Positions 1-8,230 of a DNA stretch of 46,475 nt are shown here, piece by piece. The translations under genes and the position numbers were made by a program. Origin of the DNA: Sandarakinorhabdus cyanobacteriorum (GTDB taxonomy: Bacteria; Pseudomonadota; Alphaproteobacteria; Sphingomonadales; Sphingomonadaceae); assembly GCF_002251755.1 (NCBI RefSeq), contig NZ_NOXT01000088.1:1-46475 (forward strand). The letters run 5' to 3'. A model generated the notes under the pieces. That model did not search any database. It saw only the letters and a list, made by a program, of their open reading frames with translations, and was not told where the DNA came from. The stretch's first letter is position 1; each line of letters starts with the position of its first letter.

Positions 1-41
1 CGCCAAGCATGCTCAAGCTTCACGATTTTTGCAACAGAGCC
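1..41 (-). mobile_element. IS6100 end (partial, transposase outside window)
   Basis: Read on the minus strand from position 41, the sequence begins with the IS6-family terminal repeat GGCTCTGTTGCAAA (41 to 28) and continues as the IS6100 subterminal sequence that I recognise (AATCGTGAAGCTTGAGCATG follows). The transposase would begin a few tens of bases beyond the left edge and read leftwards. Only the end is present. IS6 elements move by cointegrate formation and often delete adjacent DNA, so this copy may define the truncated left border of the prophage. Identification is from memory of the element, not a search. Confidence 0.85.
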
Positions 42-167
42 GAAAATAGCACCCTTCCGCCTGACCCAGAACTAGAATTTTAGCCGGTCCGCGCCTTCGC
101 GGCCTTCCGGAAAACCACACTTCCGATATCGGCAACGCCAGTACAACAGTCAGGACGTCGTCCTCCG
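42..167. other. Non-coding gap between IS6100 and first prophage gene
   Basis: No supported gene. If this IS6100 copy made a target duplication, its inner copy would be the eight bases from 42 (GAAAATAG). A hairpin with arms CCGCG and CGCGG lies at 89-102, downstream of the leftward operon, but it has no T-run on the minus strand, so a terminator is only weakly suggested. Confidence 0.4.
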
Positions 168-539
168 TCAATCCTCCGCCGCCAATCTCTGAAAAAAGGC
201 GATGTCCTCATCAGGCTCGTCCCAGCGGTCGGCGATCCTGGCCCAGCGATCGACCCGATTCCGGAATTCCAGATTATCGATCGAGACGTTGAACGTGTAT
301 AGCCGGTTGACGATCTCCCTCATCAGCGCGCGCATCTGGTCATCGTCGAGGTGGGAGACATCATTCCAGCCGATTTCGCGCCCATCGGCATCAATGACGC
401 GGACGTCCGAGTAGTCCCCTGCATGGGTAACCGGGACTATGCCCGCGTGAAGGGTTTCGATGCCCGTATTGCGGACGCACATCATCGCGAGCGTTTTCGC
501 CATCTTGGCGGCAATGCGCTTTTCGTTGTCCCGGTTCAT
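168..539 (-). CDS. Conserved hypothetical protein, about 123 aa
   Basis: Last gene of the leftward late operon. The protein is acidic and soluble, with no membrane segment or signal peptide. It resembles a hypothetical family common in alphaproteobacteria, with the segment GDYSDVRVIDADGREIGW near the middle and a helical MRALMREIVNRLYTF block after it. No function is known to me. An ATG at 569 would add ten residues, but the ATG at 539 falls just after the stop of the upstream gene (547). Neither start has a clear ribosome binding site. It is next to the IS6100 end, so it may be a moron gene or a boundary gene rather than a phage structural gene. Confidence 0.6.
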   Translation of the reverse strand: MNRDNEKRIAAKMAKTLAMMCVRNTGIETLHAGIVPVTHAGDYSDVRVIDADGREIGWNDVSHLDDDQMRALMREIVNRLYTFNVSIDNLEFRNRVDRWARIADRWDEPDEDIAFFQRLAAED

Positions 540-546
540 CGGCCCA

Positions 547-1227
547 CTATAGCTGCAAATCTCCCGCATAGTAGGCCCGAACCGCTTCTGCTTCGTACAT
601 GCTCAGCTCGCACAACGGGCCTGCCGCGGCATTGATCTGGGGTATCTCTACCGAGACACCATCCCCGCCAAACCAATCGACTATCTCTCGCAGCCCGGCC
701 TCATAGTCTGCAAAGGGCAGCACGGTAACCCGAGGATCATCCAGCCACTCCGACTGCAGCCGATAAAAACTGAGATTGCCGCCCCGGGGCTGGCGCAGAA
801 CACCTGGAACAAGAGGCGGCGGCAATGCGGCCAGGATGTCTAGTGGCGGGACGCTATCGATGACCGCGCGCATATCCAGATTAATAGCGTTAGGATCGGG
901 TTCAAACCATCGCGGATGCCGCTCAATGCCAACGAACCGCTCCGGAAACAGCTGCATCAACGAATTCGGCAGGCAGCGCTTGTGGAACTCGATCGCCGAG
1001 CAAAACCTCTCAACCGGATCCCGCCAGAAGGCATAGATAGCCGTTGGTGAGATGCTCTTCCCAGGGAACTGCTCCTCAGCCAACCTGATCGCTTCCGGCA
1101 ATGTGGGGTGGCGTCCCATCTCGCCAACCAGATCAACCCCGATCTGGCCAAGGACAGCCCTAGCCGTTTGCGATCCGTTCTTTGGCACGCCGATGAACAG
1201 CGTCTTGCGGTCATGCGAAATGATCAT
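547..1227 (-). CDS. Sulfotransferase-family-like protein
   Basis: 226 aa. The N-terminal motif FIGVPKNGSQT (residues 11-21) matches the 5'-phosphosulfate loop of PAPS-dependent sulfotransferases, and AFWRDPVERFCSA (66-78) matches the 3'-phosphate-binding motif (R-x-P-x-x-R-x-x-S type). Family knowledge: such enzymes move sulfate from PAPS to sugars, lipids or proteins. The remaining fold is too divergent for me to name a substrate. It lies directly downstream of tail-fibre and beta-propeller genes, three bases after the previous stop, so it is probably co-transcribed with them. It could modify the host surface or the tail fibres, but that is inference. Confidence 0.65.
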   Translation of the reverse strand: MIISHDRKTLFIGVPKNGSQTARAVLGQIGVDLVGEMGRHPTLPEAIRLAEEQFPGKSISPTAIYAFWRDPVERFCSAIEFHKRCLPNSLMQLFPERFVGIERHPRWFEPDPNAINLDMRAVIDSVPPLDILAALPPPLVPGVLRQPRGGNLSFYRLQSEWLDDPRVTVLPFADYEAGLREIVDWFGGDGVSVEIPQINAAAGPLCELSMYEAEAVRAYYAGDLQL

Positions 1228-1230
1228 GGG

Positions 1231-2622
1231 TCAGATCCCGGTCGTGGCGTTGGTGTAGGATCCGGCTGCAAAGCTGTAGGTTGGGGTCCCCGCGGTCAGA
1301 GTGCGGCTCAGCAACGAGAAGCTGCGGAATGTCAGCGACCAAAAGGTGGTTCCAATACTGGGCGACGACGTGTTGTAGGTCACGCCCTGCGTCGAGGCCC
1401 CAGCCACTGACCAGGTGCCGGTCTTTGATCCGTCGATTGGCACTTTGAAGATGGCGCCGCACAGATCCATGTACCCGTAGGGCGAGAAGTCCATCATGGT
1501 GTAGATGGAGAACACCATGGCCGTCGAGCTAACCGCCAGGCCCGTGAGGCTGAAAGAGTTCGCGCCATTGCTCGTGTCCAGGCTGACGGTGCGGGCCAGC
1601 AACAAGGTGCCATCGATCGAAAACTGATAGATGTCCGCCCCGGCATAGATCGGCGCAAAAACCCGCAGACTGCCGTCTGGCCCGAGGCTCACCGACCCAC
1701 TGCCGTAGCTGGAAGGCAGGGACAGCTGCCACTGGATCACAGCGCCAGAACTGATCTTGAGGAGGCTCAGCGTGCCGTTGATGCCCGCGAGCCAGTAGAT
1801 GTTGTTACTGCTGTCTACCGCAACGCCATAGCCGTAATCATAGCCAGTACTCCCGATCGAGCGCTGCCAGCTGACCGAGGGGGTGGCAGTGCTGATGACG
1901 TTGATCAGGGCATCGATGTTGCCCGCTGTTGACGTCGAGGTATTGCCAGAGAGGACCAGCAGGCTGCCGTCCGGGCTCAGCGCCATCTGGCTGGCATATT
2001 CGTTGCCGGAGCCGCCGATCGAGCGCTGCCACAGCAGGGTGCCGGCGCTGTTGTATTTGGCAATCAGAGCATCGGCATTGCCGGAGCCACCGCTCGATGT
2101 TGAATAGCCGGCCACATAGACGTTGCCGGATGCATCGACCGCCGCATTGTACCAGATTTCCTGGCCGGAGCCGTTGAGGCTGCGCTGCCATTGCAGGGTT
2201 CCCGAGGTGTCGAGCTTGGCCAGCCAGCCATAGTAGTTGCTCGAGTAGTAGGCCCCGGCAAGGTAGACATTCCCGCTGGCATCAATCCAGCCCCCGTTGA
2301 TGAAAGGCCCAGAGACGTTTCGGGCCCATATGAGCGCGCCGTCACGGTCCCATTTGAAGACCGCGCTCGTGGCACTGGCGTAGATGTTGCCGCTGCTGTC
2401 AGTGCCCAGGATCAGGAAATTGACCACGGTCGAGCCAAAGGTCGCATACCAGAAGCTCTCGTTCGACTTTCCGTAGAGGTTGGAGAGCGAGATCGGCCCG
2501 GATGCGACACCAGCCAGCGTACGGACTGCCGCCTCGCCGAGTGAAGTCGTGGTAGTCGATGTGCGGCCTAGTTCGACGGCGACGTTGCCAAGCGAGATCG
2601 GCCCCGAACTCTGCAGGGTCAT
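1231..2622 (-). CDS. Phage tail protein with beta-propeller (SBBP-like) repeats
   Basis: 463 aa. Residues 1-52 are a phage tail-type N-terminus: 'SGPISLGNVAVELGR' followed later by a second ISLSNLYGKS copy, a pattern I associate with tail and minor structural proteins. From about residue 70 to 350 there are repeated blades with the pattern D-[AS]-S-G-N-[IV]-Y followed about 30 residues later by L-x-W-x-R, for example DASGNVYVAGY and TLLWQRS. These are typical of SBBP or PQQ-like beta-propellers. The start overlaps the stop of the upstream S74 fibre gene (ATGA), so translation is probably coupled. A role as receptor-binding or distal fibre component is inferred. No enzyme motif is visible. Confidence 0.7.
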   Translation of the reverse strand: MTLQSSGPISLGNVAVELGRTSTTTTSLGEAAVRTLAGVASGPISLSNLYGKSNESFWYATFGSTVVNFLILGTDSSGNIYASATSAVFKWDRDGALIWARNVSGPFINGGWIDASGNVYLAGAYYSSNYYGWLAKLDTSGTLQWQRSLNGSGQEIWYNAAVDASGNVYVAGYSTSSGGSGNADALIAKYNSAGTLLWQRSIGGSGNEYASQMALSPDGSLLVLSGNTSTSTAGNIDALINVISTATPSVSWQRSIGSTGYDYGYGVAVDSSNNIYWLAGINGTLSLLKISSGAVIQWQLSLPSSYGSGSVSLGPDGSLRVFAPIYAGADIYQFSIDGTLLLARTVSLDTSNGANSFSLTGLAVSSTAMVFSIYTMMDFSPYGYMDLCGAIFKVPIDGSKTGTWSVAGASTQGVTYNTSSPSIGTTFWSLTFRSFSLLSRTLTAGTPTYSFAAGSYTNATTGI

Positions 2623-3479
2623 GGTTGGGCCTCGAGGCGATCGACCTTGTCGGCCAGGTCCTTCACGGCCTCGATCAGTACGCCGACGAGATTGCCATAG
2701 GCGACAGATAACAGACCATCTTCATGGGTCATGACCGCCGCGGGCACAATGGCTGCCAGTTCCTGGGCGATAAGACCAACGCCGCGATTGCCTGTGTCGC
2801 GCCGACTAAAGGTAACACCACGAAGTTTCCGGACCCGGTCCAGAGCGCCAGTGATCGTCTCGATGTCCGTCTTCAGGCGGGCGTCGGAATAGGCCGTGAT
2901 ATCGCCGGTCGCGGTAATCGAGCCAGACACGGAAATACTGCCGGTAAAGCTGTCGCCGGCCTTGTTGGCAGGCGTATAGCCAAGAGCGCTAGTGACATCG
3001 CCGGAGGTCATCGATGAGCCCGCGGTGACCCGCCCTTTGGCATCGACCGTGACCTTGAGATAGGTTCCAGCCGTCACGCCGCTATTCGCCAGTGTTGCGG
3101 CAAATGACAGAGCCGCCGAGCCGTCAAATGCCGCGCTGGTGCCGGTCACATCGCCGGTCAGCGTAATGGTGCGCCCAGTCGCCCACCTGGTCGCTGTCGC
3201 GGCATTGCCGGTGCAGGATCCTGACGAACCGGTGATCGACCCACTGGCCGTGATGTAGCCGCTGGGGTTAGTCGAATTGTACGGCGTGAACCCGAGCGCG
3301 GTCGTCACCATGCCTGAGGTCAGATTGCCGAACCCCACCTGTACCACGGTGCCCGCAGCAGTCTTGGAATAGAGCTTCTGGTCAGCCAGATTGACGGCGA
3401 GTTCGCCCGCCTGCAGCGATGCCGCCGCAGGCACGCTGGAGGCGGTCGACGATCGTTTGAGCAGGATGGTGCTCGGCAT
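2619..3479 (-). CDS. Tail fibre with C-terminal S74 intramolecular chaperone
   Basis: 286 aa. Residues about 197-286 form a peptidase S74 (endosialidase-type) chaperone: the SDARLK segment carries the conserved Ser198 and Lys203 expected of the autocleavage dyad, followed by GLIAQE (235-240) and a terminal coiled-coil helix. Family knowledge: this domain trimerises the fibre and then cuts itself off. Residues 1-55 have the 'ILLKRS...LQAGELAVN' fibre-leader pattern shared with the next gene upstream. The middle carries [16 protein letters not shown] beta repeats. The start overlaps the upstream stop (TGATG). It is probably a receptor-binding fibre or its tip. Confidence 0.85.
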   Translation of the reverse strand: MPSTILLKRSSTASSVPAAASLQAGELAVNLADQKLYSKTAAGTVVQVGFGNLTSGMVTTALGFTPYNSTNPSGYITASGSITGSSGSCTGNAATATRWATGRTITLTGDVTGTSAAFDGSAALSFAATLANSGVTAGTYLKVTVDAKGRVTAGSSMTSGDVTSALGYTPANKAGDSFTGSISVSGSITATGDITAYSDARLKTDIETITGALDRVRKLRGVTFSRRDTGNRGVGLIAQELAAIVPAAVMTHEDGLLSVAYGNLVGVLIEAVKDLADKVDRLEAQP

Positions 3480-5020
3480 CAGAAGGTTCCACCATCCAGC
3501 GTCACGCCATCAATCGAGCCACCGGTGATGGCGACGTTGCTCGCTGCCTGCGTCGACATGGTGCCAAGGCCAGAAATGTCGGTATTGGGAATGGTCGCGG
3601 ATGCCGTGAACGCCGCCGTGCCGTTGCCCTTGAGGTAGCCGGTGAGCGTGGTGGCCCCCGAGCCTCCTTTAGCCACGCCGAGCGTACCGCCGATATTGCC
3701 CAACGTGAGGTTGGCTTCGTTGACATCGAAGGTAGGGTTGCCCGCCACACCATCGCCATTGGTGACTGCGATCTTGGTCGAGCCGGCCGTCAGCGTGCGC
3801 GCTGCCACAGTCCCAGCGGCCGTGCGGGCGATAATCCCGTTGGTGCCAAGGTTGTGGAGCGCCAGCGCCTGACCGGTCAGTGCGACAGCGTCAGCGGCCA
3901 CAGCAATGCCTGTGCCGGCCCCCACGTCGATCGTGTTGCCGGTCTTGGTGAGGCCATTGCCGGCAACGATCTGTCCGGCGCCGTTGAACTGAACGAAGGT
4001 GACAGCAGTGGTGCCCAGCGTGCCACCCGCATCAACCGTGCAGAGGTAGCCGACGTCGGCGTTCACTGTGCCCTGTTCGACAAACAGGTAAGCCGAGACA
4101 TGCTCGTCCCAGGTCGAGAGATCGATCGCCCGAGCCCAGGCGCCAGAGGCAACCACATAGACGCCGTTCTGGGACGGCGTGGTCTGGTCCTTCACTAGCA
4201 CGCGGTCGCCCGCGGCAAGCGCCACGCCGTCGATCGTCATGATGCCGGACAGCGAGGCAATATTGGCAGTCGATGCGGCTTTCACCGAAGCCTTGGGATC
4301 GAGCCCCTGAACGGTCAGATCGACGTAGTTCTTGGTGGCGGCGTCCTGGGCTGCCGTTGGGTCAGCAAGGCCTGTGATGCGCTGGCTGTTGAAGTCCACC
4401 GCAGCGGTAGGTGCTGCCAGCTGGTCGAGCCGGTTGGCGCGGACCCGGGCATCGGTGAAATAGAGGTTGGTGCCTTCAGAGACGTCGCTGGTCGAGAGCG
4501 TGATGGCACCGGTACGACCAGCCACCGAAGTCACCGGGAACGTGATCGCGACGTTGCTAGCGGCTGTCACCCGACCTTTCGCATCGACCGTGACCTGACC
4601 GACTTGCGTGGCAGAACCATAGGAGCCAGCGGTGACGCCGCTGTTCGCTAGGGTCGCGGCAATAGTCGCATTGGCGGTGCCATTGAACGAGGCTGTGCCG
4701 GTCACATCGCCGGACAGACCCAGCGAGCGCGCCGTTGCCAGCGCGGTTGCCGTGCCAGCATTGCCCGAGATCGAACCCACAATCGTGCTCGAGAAGGTCT
4801 TGATCCCGGCGACGGTCTGGTCGCCCGAGAGCCCGACGAAGGCGCCCGGGCCGCCGATGGCGATGACCGAGGTCGCTGTTCCGCCAGCACCCCCGGTGCC
4901 GGTGCCGTAGTAGAGTGTGTTGTCCTGCTCGTTGAATGCGAGCTCGGCATTGGCGAGCGATGCCGGAGCCCCGGCCGCACCGCCTGCGGCCCGGCGCTTG
5001 ATACGCAGGGTATTGGCCAT
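3479..5020 (-). CDS. Large phage tail fibre protein
   Basis: 513 aa, Gly/Ala/Thr-rich and beta-repetitive. The N-terminus ([10 protein letters not shown]...[19 protein letters not shown]) is the same module as the S74 fibre gene, and '[10 protein letters not shown]' with [13 protein letters not shown] near residues 130-155 is also shared. The middle has a typical fibre motif, '[18 protein letters not shown]'-like (about residues 230-245), before a long beta-rich shaft. The C-terminus ends DGGTF, similar to the DGGNF end of the 94-aa protein upstream. No chaperone domain is present here, so it may assemble with the neighbouring S74 protein. Start overlap TGATG with the upstream gene. Confidence 0.75.
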   Translation of the reverse strand: MANTLRIKRRAAGGAAGAPASLANAELAFNEQDNTLYYGTGTGGAGGTATSVIAIGGPGAFVGLSGDQTVAGIKTFSSTIVGSISGNAGTATALATARSLGLSGDVTGTASFNGTANATIAATLANSGVTAGSYGSATQVGQVTVDAKGRVTAASNVAITFPVTSVAGRTGAITLSTSDVSEGTNLYFTDARVRANRLDQLAAPTAAVDFNSQRITGLADPTAAQDAATKNYVDLTVQGLDPKASVKAASTANIASLSGIMTIDGVALAAGDRVLVKDQTTPSQNGVYVVASGAWARAIDLSTWDEHVSAYLFVEQGTVNADVGYLCTVDAGGTLGTTAVTFVQFNGAGQIVAGNGLTKTGNTIDVGAGTGIAVAADAVALTGQALALHNLGTNGIIARTAAGTVAARTLTAGSTKIAVTNGDGVAGNPTFDVNEANLTLGNIGGTLGVAKGGSGATTLTGYLKGNGTAAFTASATIPNTDISGLGTMSTQAASNVAITGGSIDGVTLDGGTF

Positions 5021-5304
5021 CAGAAATTACCTCCGTCGACCAGTCTGGCCGCTTTCTCGTTGATCCATGTGTTGGTGGGGGATGAGTACGTGAGCACGTC
5101 GCCGCCCTCGGGGAGCTCAAGCGCCACATCGGAGAGGTCCGTGAGCGCACTGAGCGGCCCGGGCGGACCTGGTGGGCCCTGAGGTCCGGCAAACCCGCGT
5201 GGACCTGAGATCCCGGCGTTTGAGACCTCGAGGGTTATGCTGGTGCCGTCGCTCTCGACGAGGATGGTCTGAACCGCCTCGATGATCTGCAGCGCGGCCG
5301 TCAT
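5020..5304 (-). CDS. Small collagen-like tail protein
   Basis: 94 aa. Residues about 34-50 are a short run of Gly-X-Y triplets ([17 protein letters not shown]), a collagen-like element often found in phage fibres where it trimerises. It is followed by a ALTDLSDV segment seen in many tail-fibre linkers. The C-terminus ends VDGGNF, echoing the next fibre gene. The 5' end overlaps the stop of the upstream gene by 4 bases. It is probably an adaptor or spacer of the fibre complex. Confidence 0.7.
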   Translation of the reverse strand: MTAALQIIEAVQTILVESDGTSITLEVSNAGISGPRGFAGPQGPPGPPGPLSALTDLSDVALELPEGGDVLTYSSPTNTWINEKAARLVDGGNF

Positions 5305-5612
5305 TCGACATCAAACGTAAGGGTCGGCAGGACTTCACGCTCCCCGCTGTCGTTCTCGAAACCGAGCGTTAGCCAGACTCGCCCAGCGCCGCCCTTCAGC
5401 GGCGCAGTCTGCTCATCGGTCCACAGCACCTCGATCTGGCCGCCCGTTGCCGGCGGCAGAATAACAAGCGCGGGCGGTGCAATGTTCGGGCTCTGGTCAA
5501 TGACCATGAGCGCGAGACCGGAGAGATCCCGAGCAATCCCGGCGCCTTGGTCGGCAAAGAAGGTGGCGCGCACGCGCTTGGTGCCGCCCCGTCGGATGGT
5601 CAGCCTGGTCAT
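5301..5612 (-). CDS. Hypothetical tail-module protein
   Basis: 103 aa from the ATG at 5612, the first start that gives a compact beta-rich protein beginning MTRLTIRRGGTKRVRATFFAD. Longer in-frame extension upstream is arginine/proline-rich and looks non-coding. The content (RGGTKRVRATF, 'GRVWLTLGFENDSGEREVLPTLTFDV') resembles small immunoglobulin-like or baseplate-upper proteins of siphophages, but I do not recognise a family. It sits between holin and fibre genes, with its stop overlapping the start of the collagen-like gene. Confidence 0.6.
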   Translation of the reverse strand: MTRLTIRRGGTKRVRATFFADQGAGIARDLSGLALMVIDQSPNIAPPALVILPPATGGQIEVLWTDEQTAPLKGGAGRVWLTLGFENDSGEREVLPTLTFDVE

Positions 5613-5636
5613 GCCTGCACCTGTGAGAAAGGAGGG

Positions 5637-5660
5637 TGGCGGGAGCCACAGCCCCCGCCA
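5637..5660 (-). terminator. Possible weak terminator hairpin after holin gene
   Basis: Perfect 7-bp arms TGGCGGG (5637-5643) and CCCGCCA (5654-5660), eight bases past the holin stop. The minus-strand tail (ACCCTCCTTTCTC) is only weakly T-rich, so termination would be partial at best. Confidence 0.3.
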
Positions 5661-5667
5661 TTTGATG

Positions 5668-5862
5668 TCAGCCGATCCGGGTGGTCGCCGTCTTGCGGAA
5701 CAGGACCCCGCCAATGCCGGTCAGCGCCAGGACGACGGTCAGGACGTCCGTCTGGCTGAGACCTTCCGGCAAGATGCCGATTGCGCCAGCAACACCCCAG
5801 ATGCTGCCGAGGATCCCGGTCCAGATGGCCTTCGAGGTCCACCAGGGCTTCAAGTCTTCCAT
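5668..5862 (-). CDS. Putative holin, two transmembrane segments
   Basis: 64 aa from the ATG at 5862; a longer in-frame reading upstream is low-complexity and crosses a terminator hairpin. The protein has a short N-terminus MEDLKPWWTSKAIW, a hydrophobic helix at about 14-31, a short loop and a second helix at about 38-55, ending with a basic tail RKTATTRIG. This is the size and topology of a class II holin, and it lies next to the endolysin gene. The family name is not certain. A second small membrane protein at 6503-6718 could be the partner or antiholin. Confidence 0.6.
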   Translation of the reverse strand: MEDLKPWWTSKAIWTGILGSIWGVAGAIGILPEGLSQTDVLTVVLALTGIGGVLFRKTATTRIG

Positions 5863-5871
5863 GTCAGTTCT

Positions 5872-5898
5872 CCAAAAGAAAACCCGCCTGAAGGCGGG
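5872..5898 (-). terminator. Rho-independent terminator between endolysin and holin genes
   Basis: On the minus strand CCCGCC, loop TTCA, GGCGGG is followed directly by TTTTCTTTTGG. This is a short strong stem with a U-rich tail, lying between the endolysin stop (5945) and the holin start (5862). It would reduce transcription into the holin and fibre genes unless antiterminated. The T-rich tail comes about ten bases before the holin ATG, so the same hairpin could also affect translation. Confidence 0.65.
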
Positions 5899-5944
5899 CG
5901 ATTGTCCGGCTGCGCAAAGGGGCAGCGGATTGGTCGTGGCCTGA

Positions 5945-6481
5945 TCAGGCCTCGTTGGTGGACAGAGTGCCGGTTGCAGCCAGTTGGACTGGCTTCGCGG
6001 TCGCCGGCGCCTTGCGATAGGCCGGCCTGCGCACGGCAATGCAGCGCTCCTTCGCAATCCGGGTGATGGTCACGCCGTCGGATTGGTTGCCGCCGAGCAC
6101 ATGGTAGGCGCCGTAATCTTCACCGACATAGAGCCCGACATGGCCAGATCCCTGGCCGCGGCGGAACACCAGCATATCGCCCAGCTGGGCCTTGTCAGCG
6201 GCCTTGCCGAACTTTGCCCAATTGCGTGCCCACAGCGGACCTTCCACGATCGGCTTGCCGCCCCGTTTGGCGACCACGGCCATGAAAAGACCACACCAGG
6301 GAATGCCGTCCTCAAGATAGGTCCGGGCTAGCCCGACCTCCTTGGCCCATTCGAGGATCAGCGGATTGCTGGCAGGTCCGGGCACCTCGAATGTGCCGTA
6401 AAGTTTGCGCGCTTCTTCCAGCATCCGGGGCAATGGGCGCAGTTCATCGAGCCAGCCATAGGCCGACGGCAAAGGGTTCAT
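5945..6481 (-). CDS. Phage endolysin, TIGR02594/NlpC-P60-like
   Basis: 178 aa. The block DGIPWCGLFMAVV (Cys63) and SGHVGLYVGED (His114), with GGNQSD (Asn132) after, form the Cys-His-Asn arrangement of the TIGR02594 cysteine amidase/peptidase family. The N-terminal helix (PRMLEEARKLYGTFEV) is also typical. It would cut peptidoglycan during lysis. There is no signal peptide or transmembrane anchor, so it should depend on a holin. It is separated from the holin gene by a terminator-like hairpin. The C-terminal 25 residues are Ala/Pro/Thr-rich. Confidence 0.8.
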   Translation of the reverse strand: MNPLPSAYGWLDELRPLPRMLEEARKLYGTFEVPGPASNPLILEWAKEVGLARTYLEDGIPWCGLFMAVVAKRGGKPIVEGPLWARNWAKFGKAADKAQLGDMLVFRRGQGSGHVGLYVGEDYGAYHVLGGNQSDGVTITRIAKERCIAVRRPAYRKAPATAKPVQLAATGTLSTNEA

Positions 6482-6502
6482 GGGAGTTTCTCCTTTGGGA
6501 GG

Positions 6503-6718
6503 TTAGCGGCCGGAAAAGCCCTTGAAGGCAGCGGTGATCACCGCGATCGCGGCAACGAGGGTAGAGAGCCATTTGATGAAGCGGACCACACCCGTTGCCG
6601 TGTTCCAGGCGTCGAGCAGGTCTTTGAGTTCCTTGCGCACGGCCTTGAGTTCGGTCTGCATGGCTTCGAGGTCAGCACGGATGAGCGCCATTTCCACGGC
6701 GGGGTCTTGTTCGGGCAT
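6503..6718 (-). CDS. Small coiled-coil membrane protein (holin/XhlA-like)
   Basis: 71 aa. Residues about 8-40 are a charged heptad-rich helix (IRADLEAMQTELKAVRKELKDLL), then one transmembrane helix at about 49-66 (STLVAAIAVITAAFKG) and a short basic end. This layout resembles XhlA or other lysis-associated coiled-coil membrane proteins. It lies directly upstream of the endolysin. It could be a holin, an antiholin or a spanin-like partner. No Cys lipobox is present, so a classic o-spanin is unlikely. Confidence 0.55.
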   Translation of the reverse strand: MPEQDPAVEMALIRADLEAMQTELKAVRKELKDLLDAWNTATGVVRFIKWLSTLVAAIAVITAAFKGFSGR

Positions 6719-6726
6719 GGCAGGTC

Positions 6727-7308
6727 TCAGCGGATCGAGCAGATGATGGCGATGTCGCCGGCCCCAAGATCGACAGTGTAGCCCGGCGCCGGATTGAATT
6801 CGGTCTGTCGCTGGCGTGGGCCGGTGGCGTAGTGGATGAAGAGCGCGGCTTCGCTCAGCACGGTTGGCTCGGTCAGCACCTCGAACTGGTATTGTACACC
6901 AGGCGCCCGCTTCAACTTCTGCACCACGCAGCAGAGCGTGAAATCGTCGTGGAAGTGCCGGGTGAATTCACCGGCCGGGAGATAGCCACCGCCATTCTCG
7001 ACATTGTGGCAGCCAGGGGTCCAGGTCTGGATGATCGGACCGTCAGGGCCTTCGAACACGTAGTCGGCCGATCCGTTGATGCAGATCGAGACATGCTCGC
7101 ACAGGGTCCAGGCAACGCCTGCCTGGTACATCTCAGCGATGGTGGCATTCAGTCGGGGCGGCACGAAGCCCAGCATCGGCCAGAGCCGCCACGAGTTTGC
7201 TGGCCGACGAAAGGTGAAGTCGTTCTTGAACACCCCATAGTTGATCTCGAGGTCGTCGTTGATCGCAATCACCTCGTCGGTGACCGTCGGCCGGCGATCT
7301 GCCTGCAT
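6727..7308 (-). CDS. Hypothetical tail-module protein, about 193 aa
   Basis: The ATG at 7308 is the natural start (MQADRRPTVTDEVIAINDDLEINYG); longer in-frame sequence upstream is low complexity. The protein is soluble and beta-rich with several Cys and His (for example WTLCEHVSICINGSADY and GGYLPAGEFTRHFHDDFTLCC). I do not recognise a family. It lies between tail-fibre-like and lysis genes, so a minor tail or adsorption role is the best guess. Confidence 0.55.
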   Translation of the reverse strand: MQADRRPTVTDEVIAINDDLEINYGVFKNDFTFRRPANSWRLWPMLGFVPPRLNATIAEMYQAGVAWTLCEHVSICINGSADYVFEGPDGPIIQTWTPGCHNVENGGGYLPAGEFTRHFHDDFTLCCVVQKLKRAPGVQYQFEVLTEPTVLSEAALFIHYATGPRQRQTEFNPAPGYTVDLGAGDIAIICSIR

Positions 7309-7321
7309 GTTGTGTTTTCCT

Positions 7322-8230
7322 CTAGCTGACTGTGACCGAGACGACCTCGCGCACAACATGGCTACCGGACTGACCGCCCGACGTGCTGATTGCGGCGCCA
7401 CCCAGAGTGGCGGAAAGGTTGAACGTGTCGGTCGCGGTGTTGACGACGAAGTAGGTTGTGTTGGCGAAGATCCCGGCCGGAAGCACCCCGGAGGTCGTGA
7501 ACTGGACACGCTTGCCGTTTGTCAGACCGTGGGCAGCAGAAGTGACGGTCGCTGGAGTGGCAATCGTGATGCTAGCGGCGCGCGGCAGCATGCTCGTAAA
7601 GACATTGCCGCTTAGCGTGCCGTTGGCCTGATAAGCCGTGATCGGGTCCTTGTAGCCGTAGCGTGTTCCAGAGCCGGAGCCGGTGAAGCTGAGCGCTGCG
7701 CCGCCCGGTGTGGCCGCGATTTTGAATGCGCTCGCACTGACCACCGACTGGACATAGTAGATGGTGAAGGCCGTCAGCCCGCTGGGCATACCGCCGCTGC
7801 AATAGAACTGGACCGGATCGCCAACGGCAAGCCCATGCGACGTCCAGTTCATGGTATTGGTTGGCGATGGACTGAATGTGATCCCGGCGACGTAAGTCGC
7901 CCAGGAAACCGAGCCCGCGCTTAATGGATAGACCGTACCGTTGATCCGCAAACGGCTGGGCTCAGGCGTCAAACCGTATCCGTCGAGACCGATCAGCGTG
8001 CGCGACGCCGCAGCGTAGAAATCATACTCATGGGCAATCGCGCGGATGTTGCGACCCTGCCAGCTTGCCGGCGTGAAGGCGCCACCCACAAGCGATGTGA
8101 AATAGCCGCCATCAGCGCCGAACTGCTCGCCAGCGCTGTATTTGTCGCCCCACGAGTAATAGCTGACGGGTAGATCGATCTGCCGCTCGTCGCTGCCCGA
8201 TCCAAGCAGGACCCCAAGCACACCCGACAT
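7322..8230 (-). CDS. Phage tail protein of unknown family
   Basis: 302 aa from the ATG at 8230, overlapping the upstream stop (TGATG). Residues about 115-230 contain two beta-rich repeats of the type 'HGLAVGDPVQFYCSGGMPSGL' and 'HGLTNGKRVQFTTSGVLPAGI', each followed by an aromatic YYV/YFV strand. Such repeats are common in siphophage tail or fibre proteins. There are no enzyme motifs. It is probably part of the tail-tip or fibre assembly. Confidence 0.6.
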   Translation of the reverse strand: MSGVLGVLLGSGSDERQIDLPVSYYSWGDKYSAGEQFGADGGYFTSLVGGAFTPASWQGRNIRAIAHEYDFYAAASRTLIGLDGYGLTPEPSRLRINGTVYPLSAGSVSWATYVAGITFSPSPTNTMNWTSHGLAVGDPVQFYCSGGMPSGLTAFTIYYVQSVVSASAFKIAATPGGAALSFTGSGSGTRYGYKDPITAYQANGTLSGNVFTSMLPRAASITIATPATVTSAAHGLTNGKRVQFTTSGVLPAGIFANTTYFVVNTATDTFNLSATLGGAAISTSGGQSGSHVVREVVSVTVS

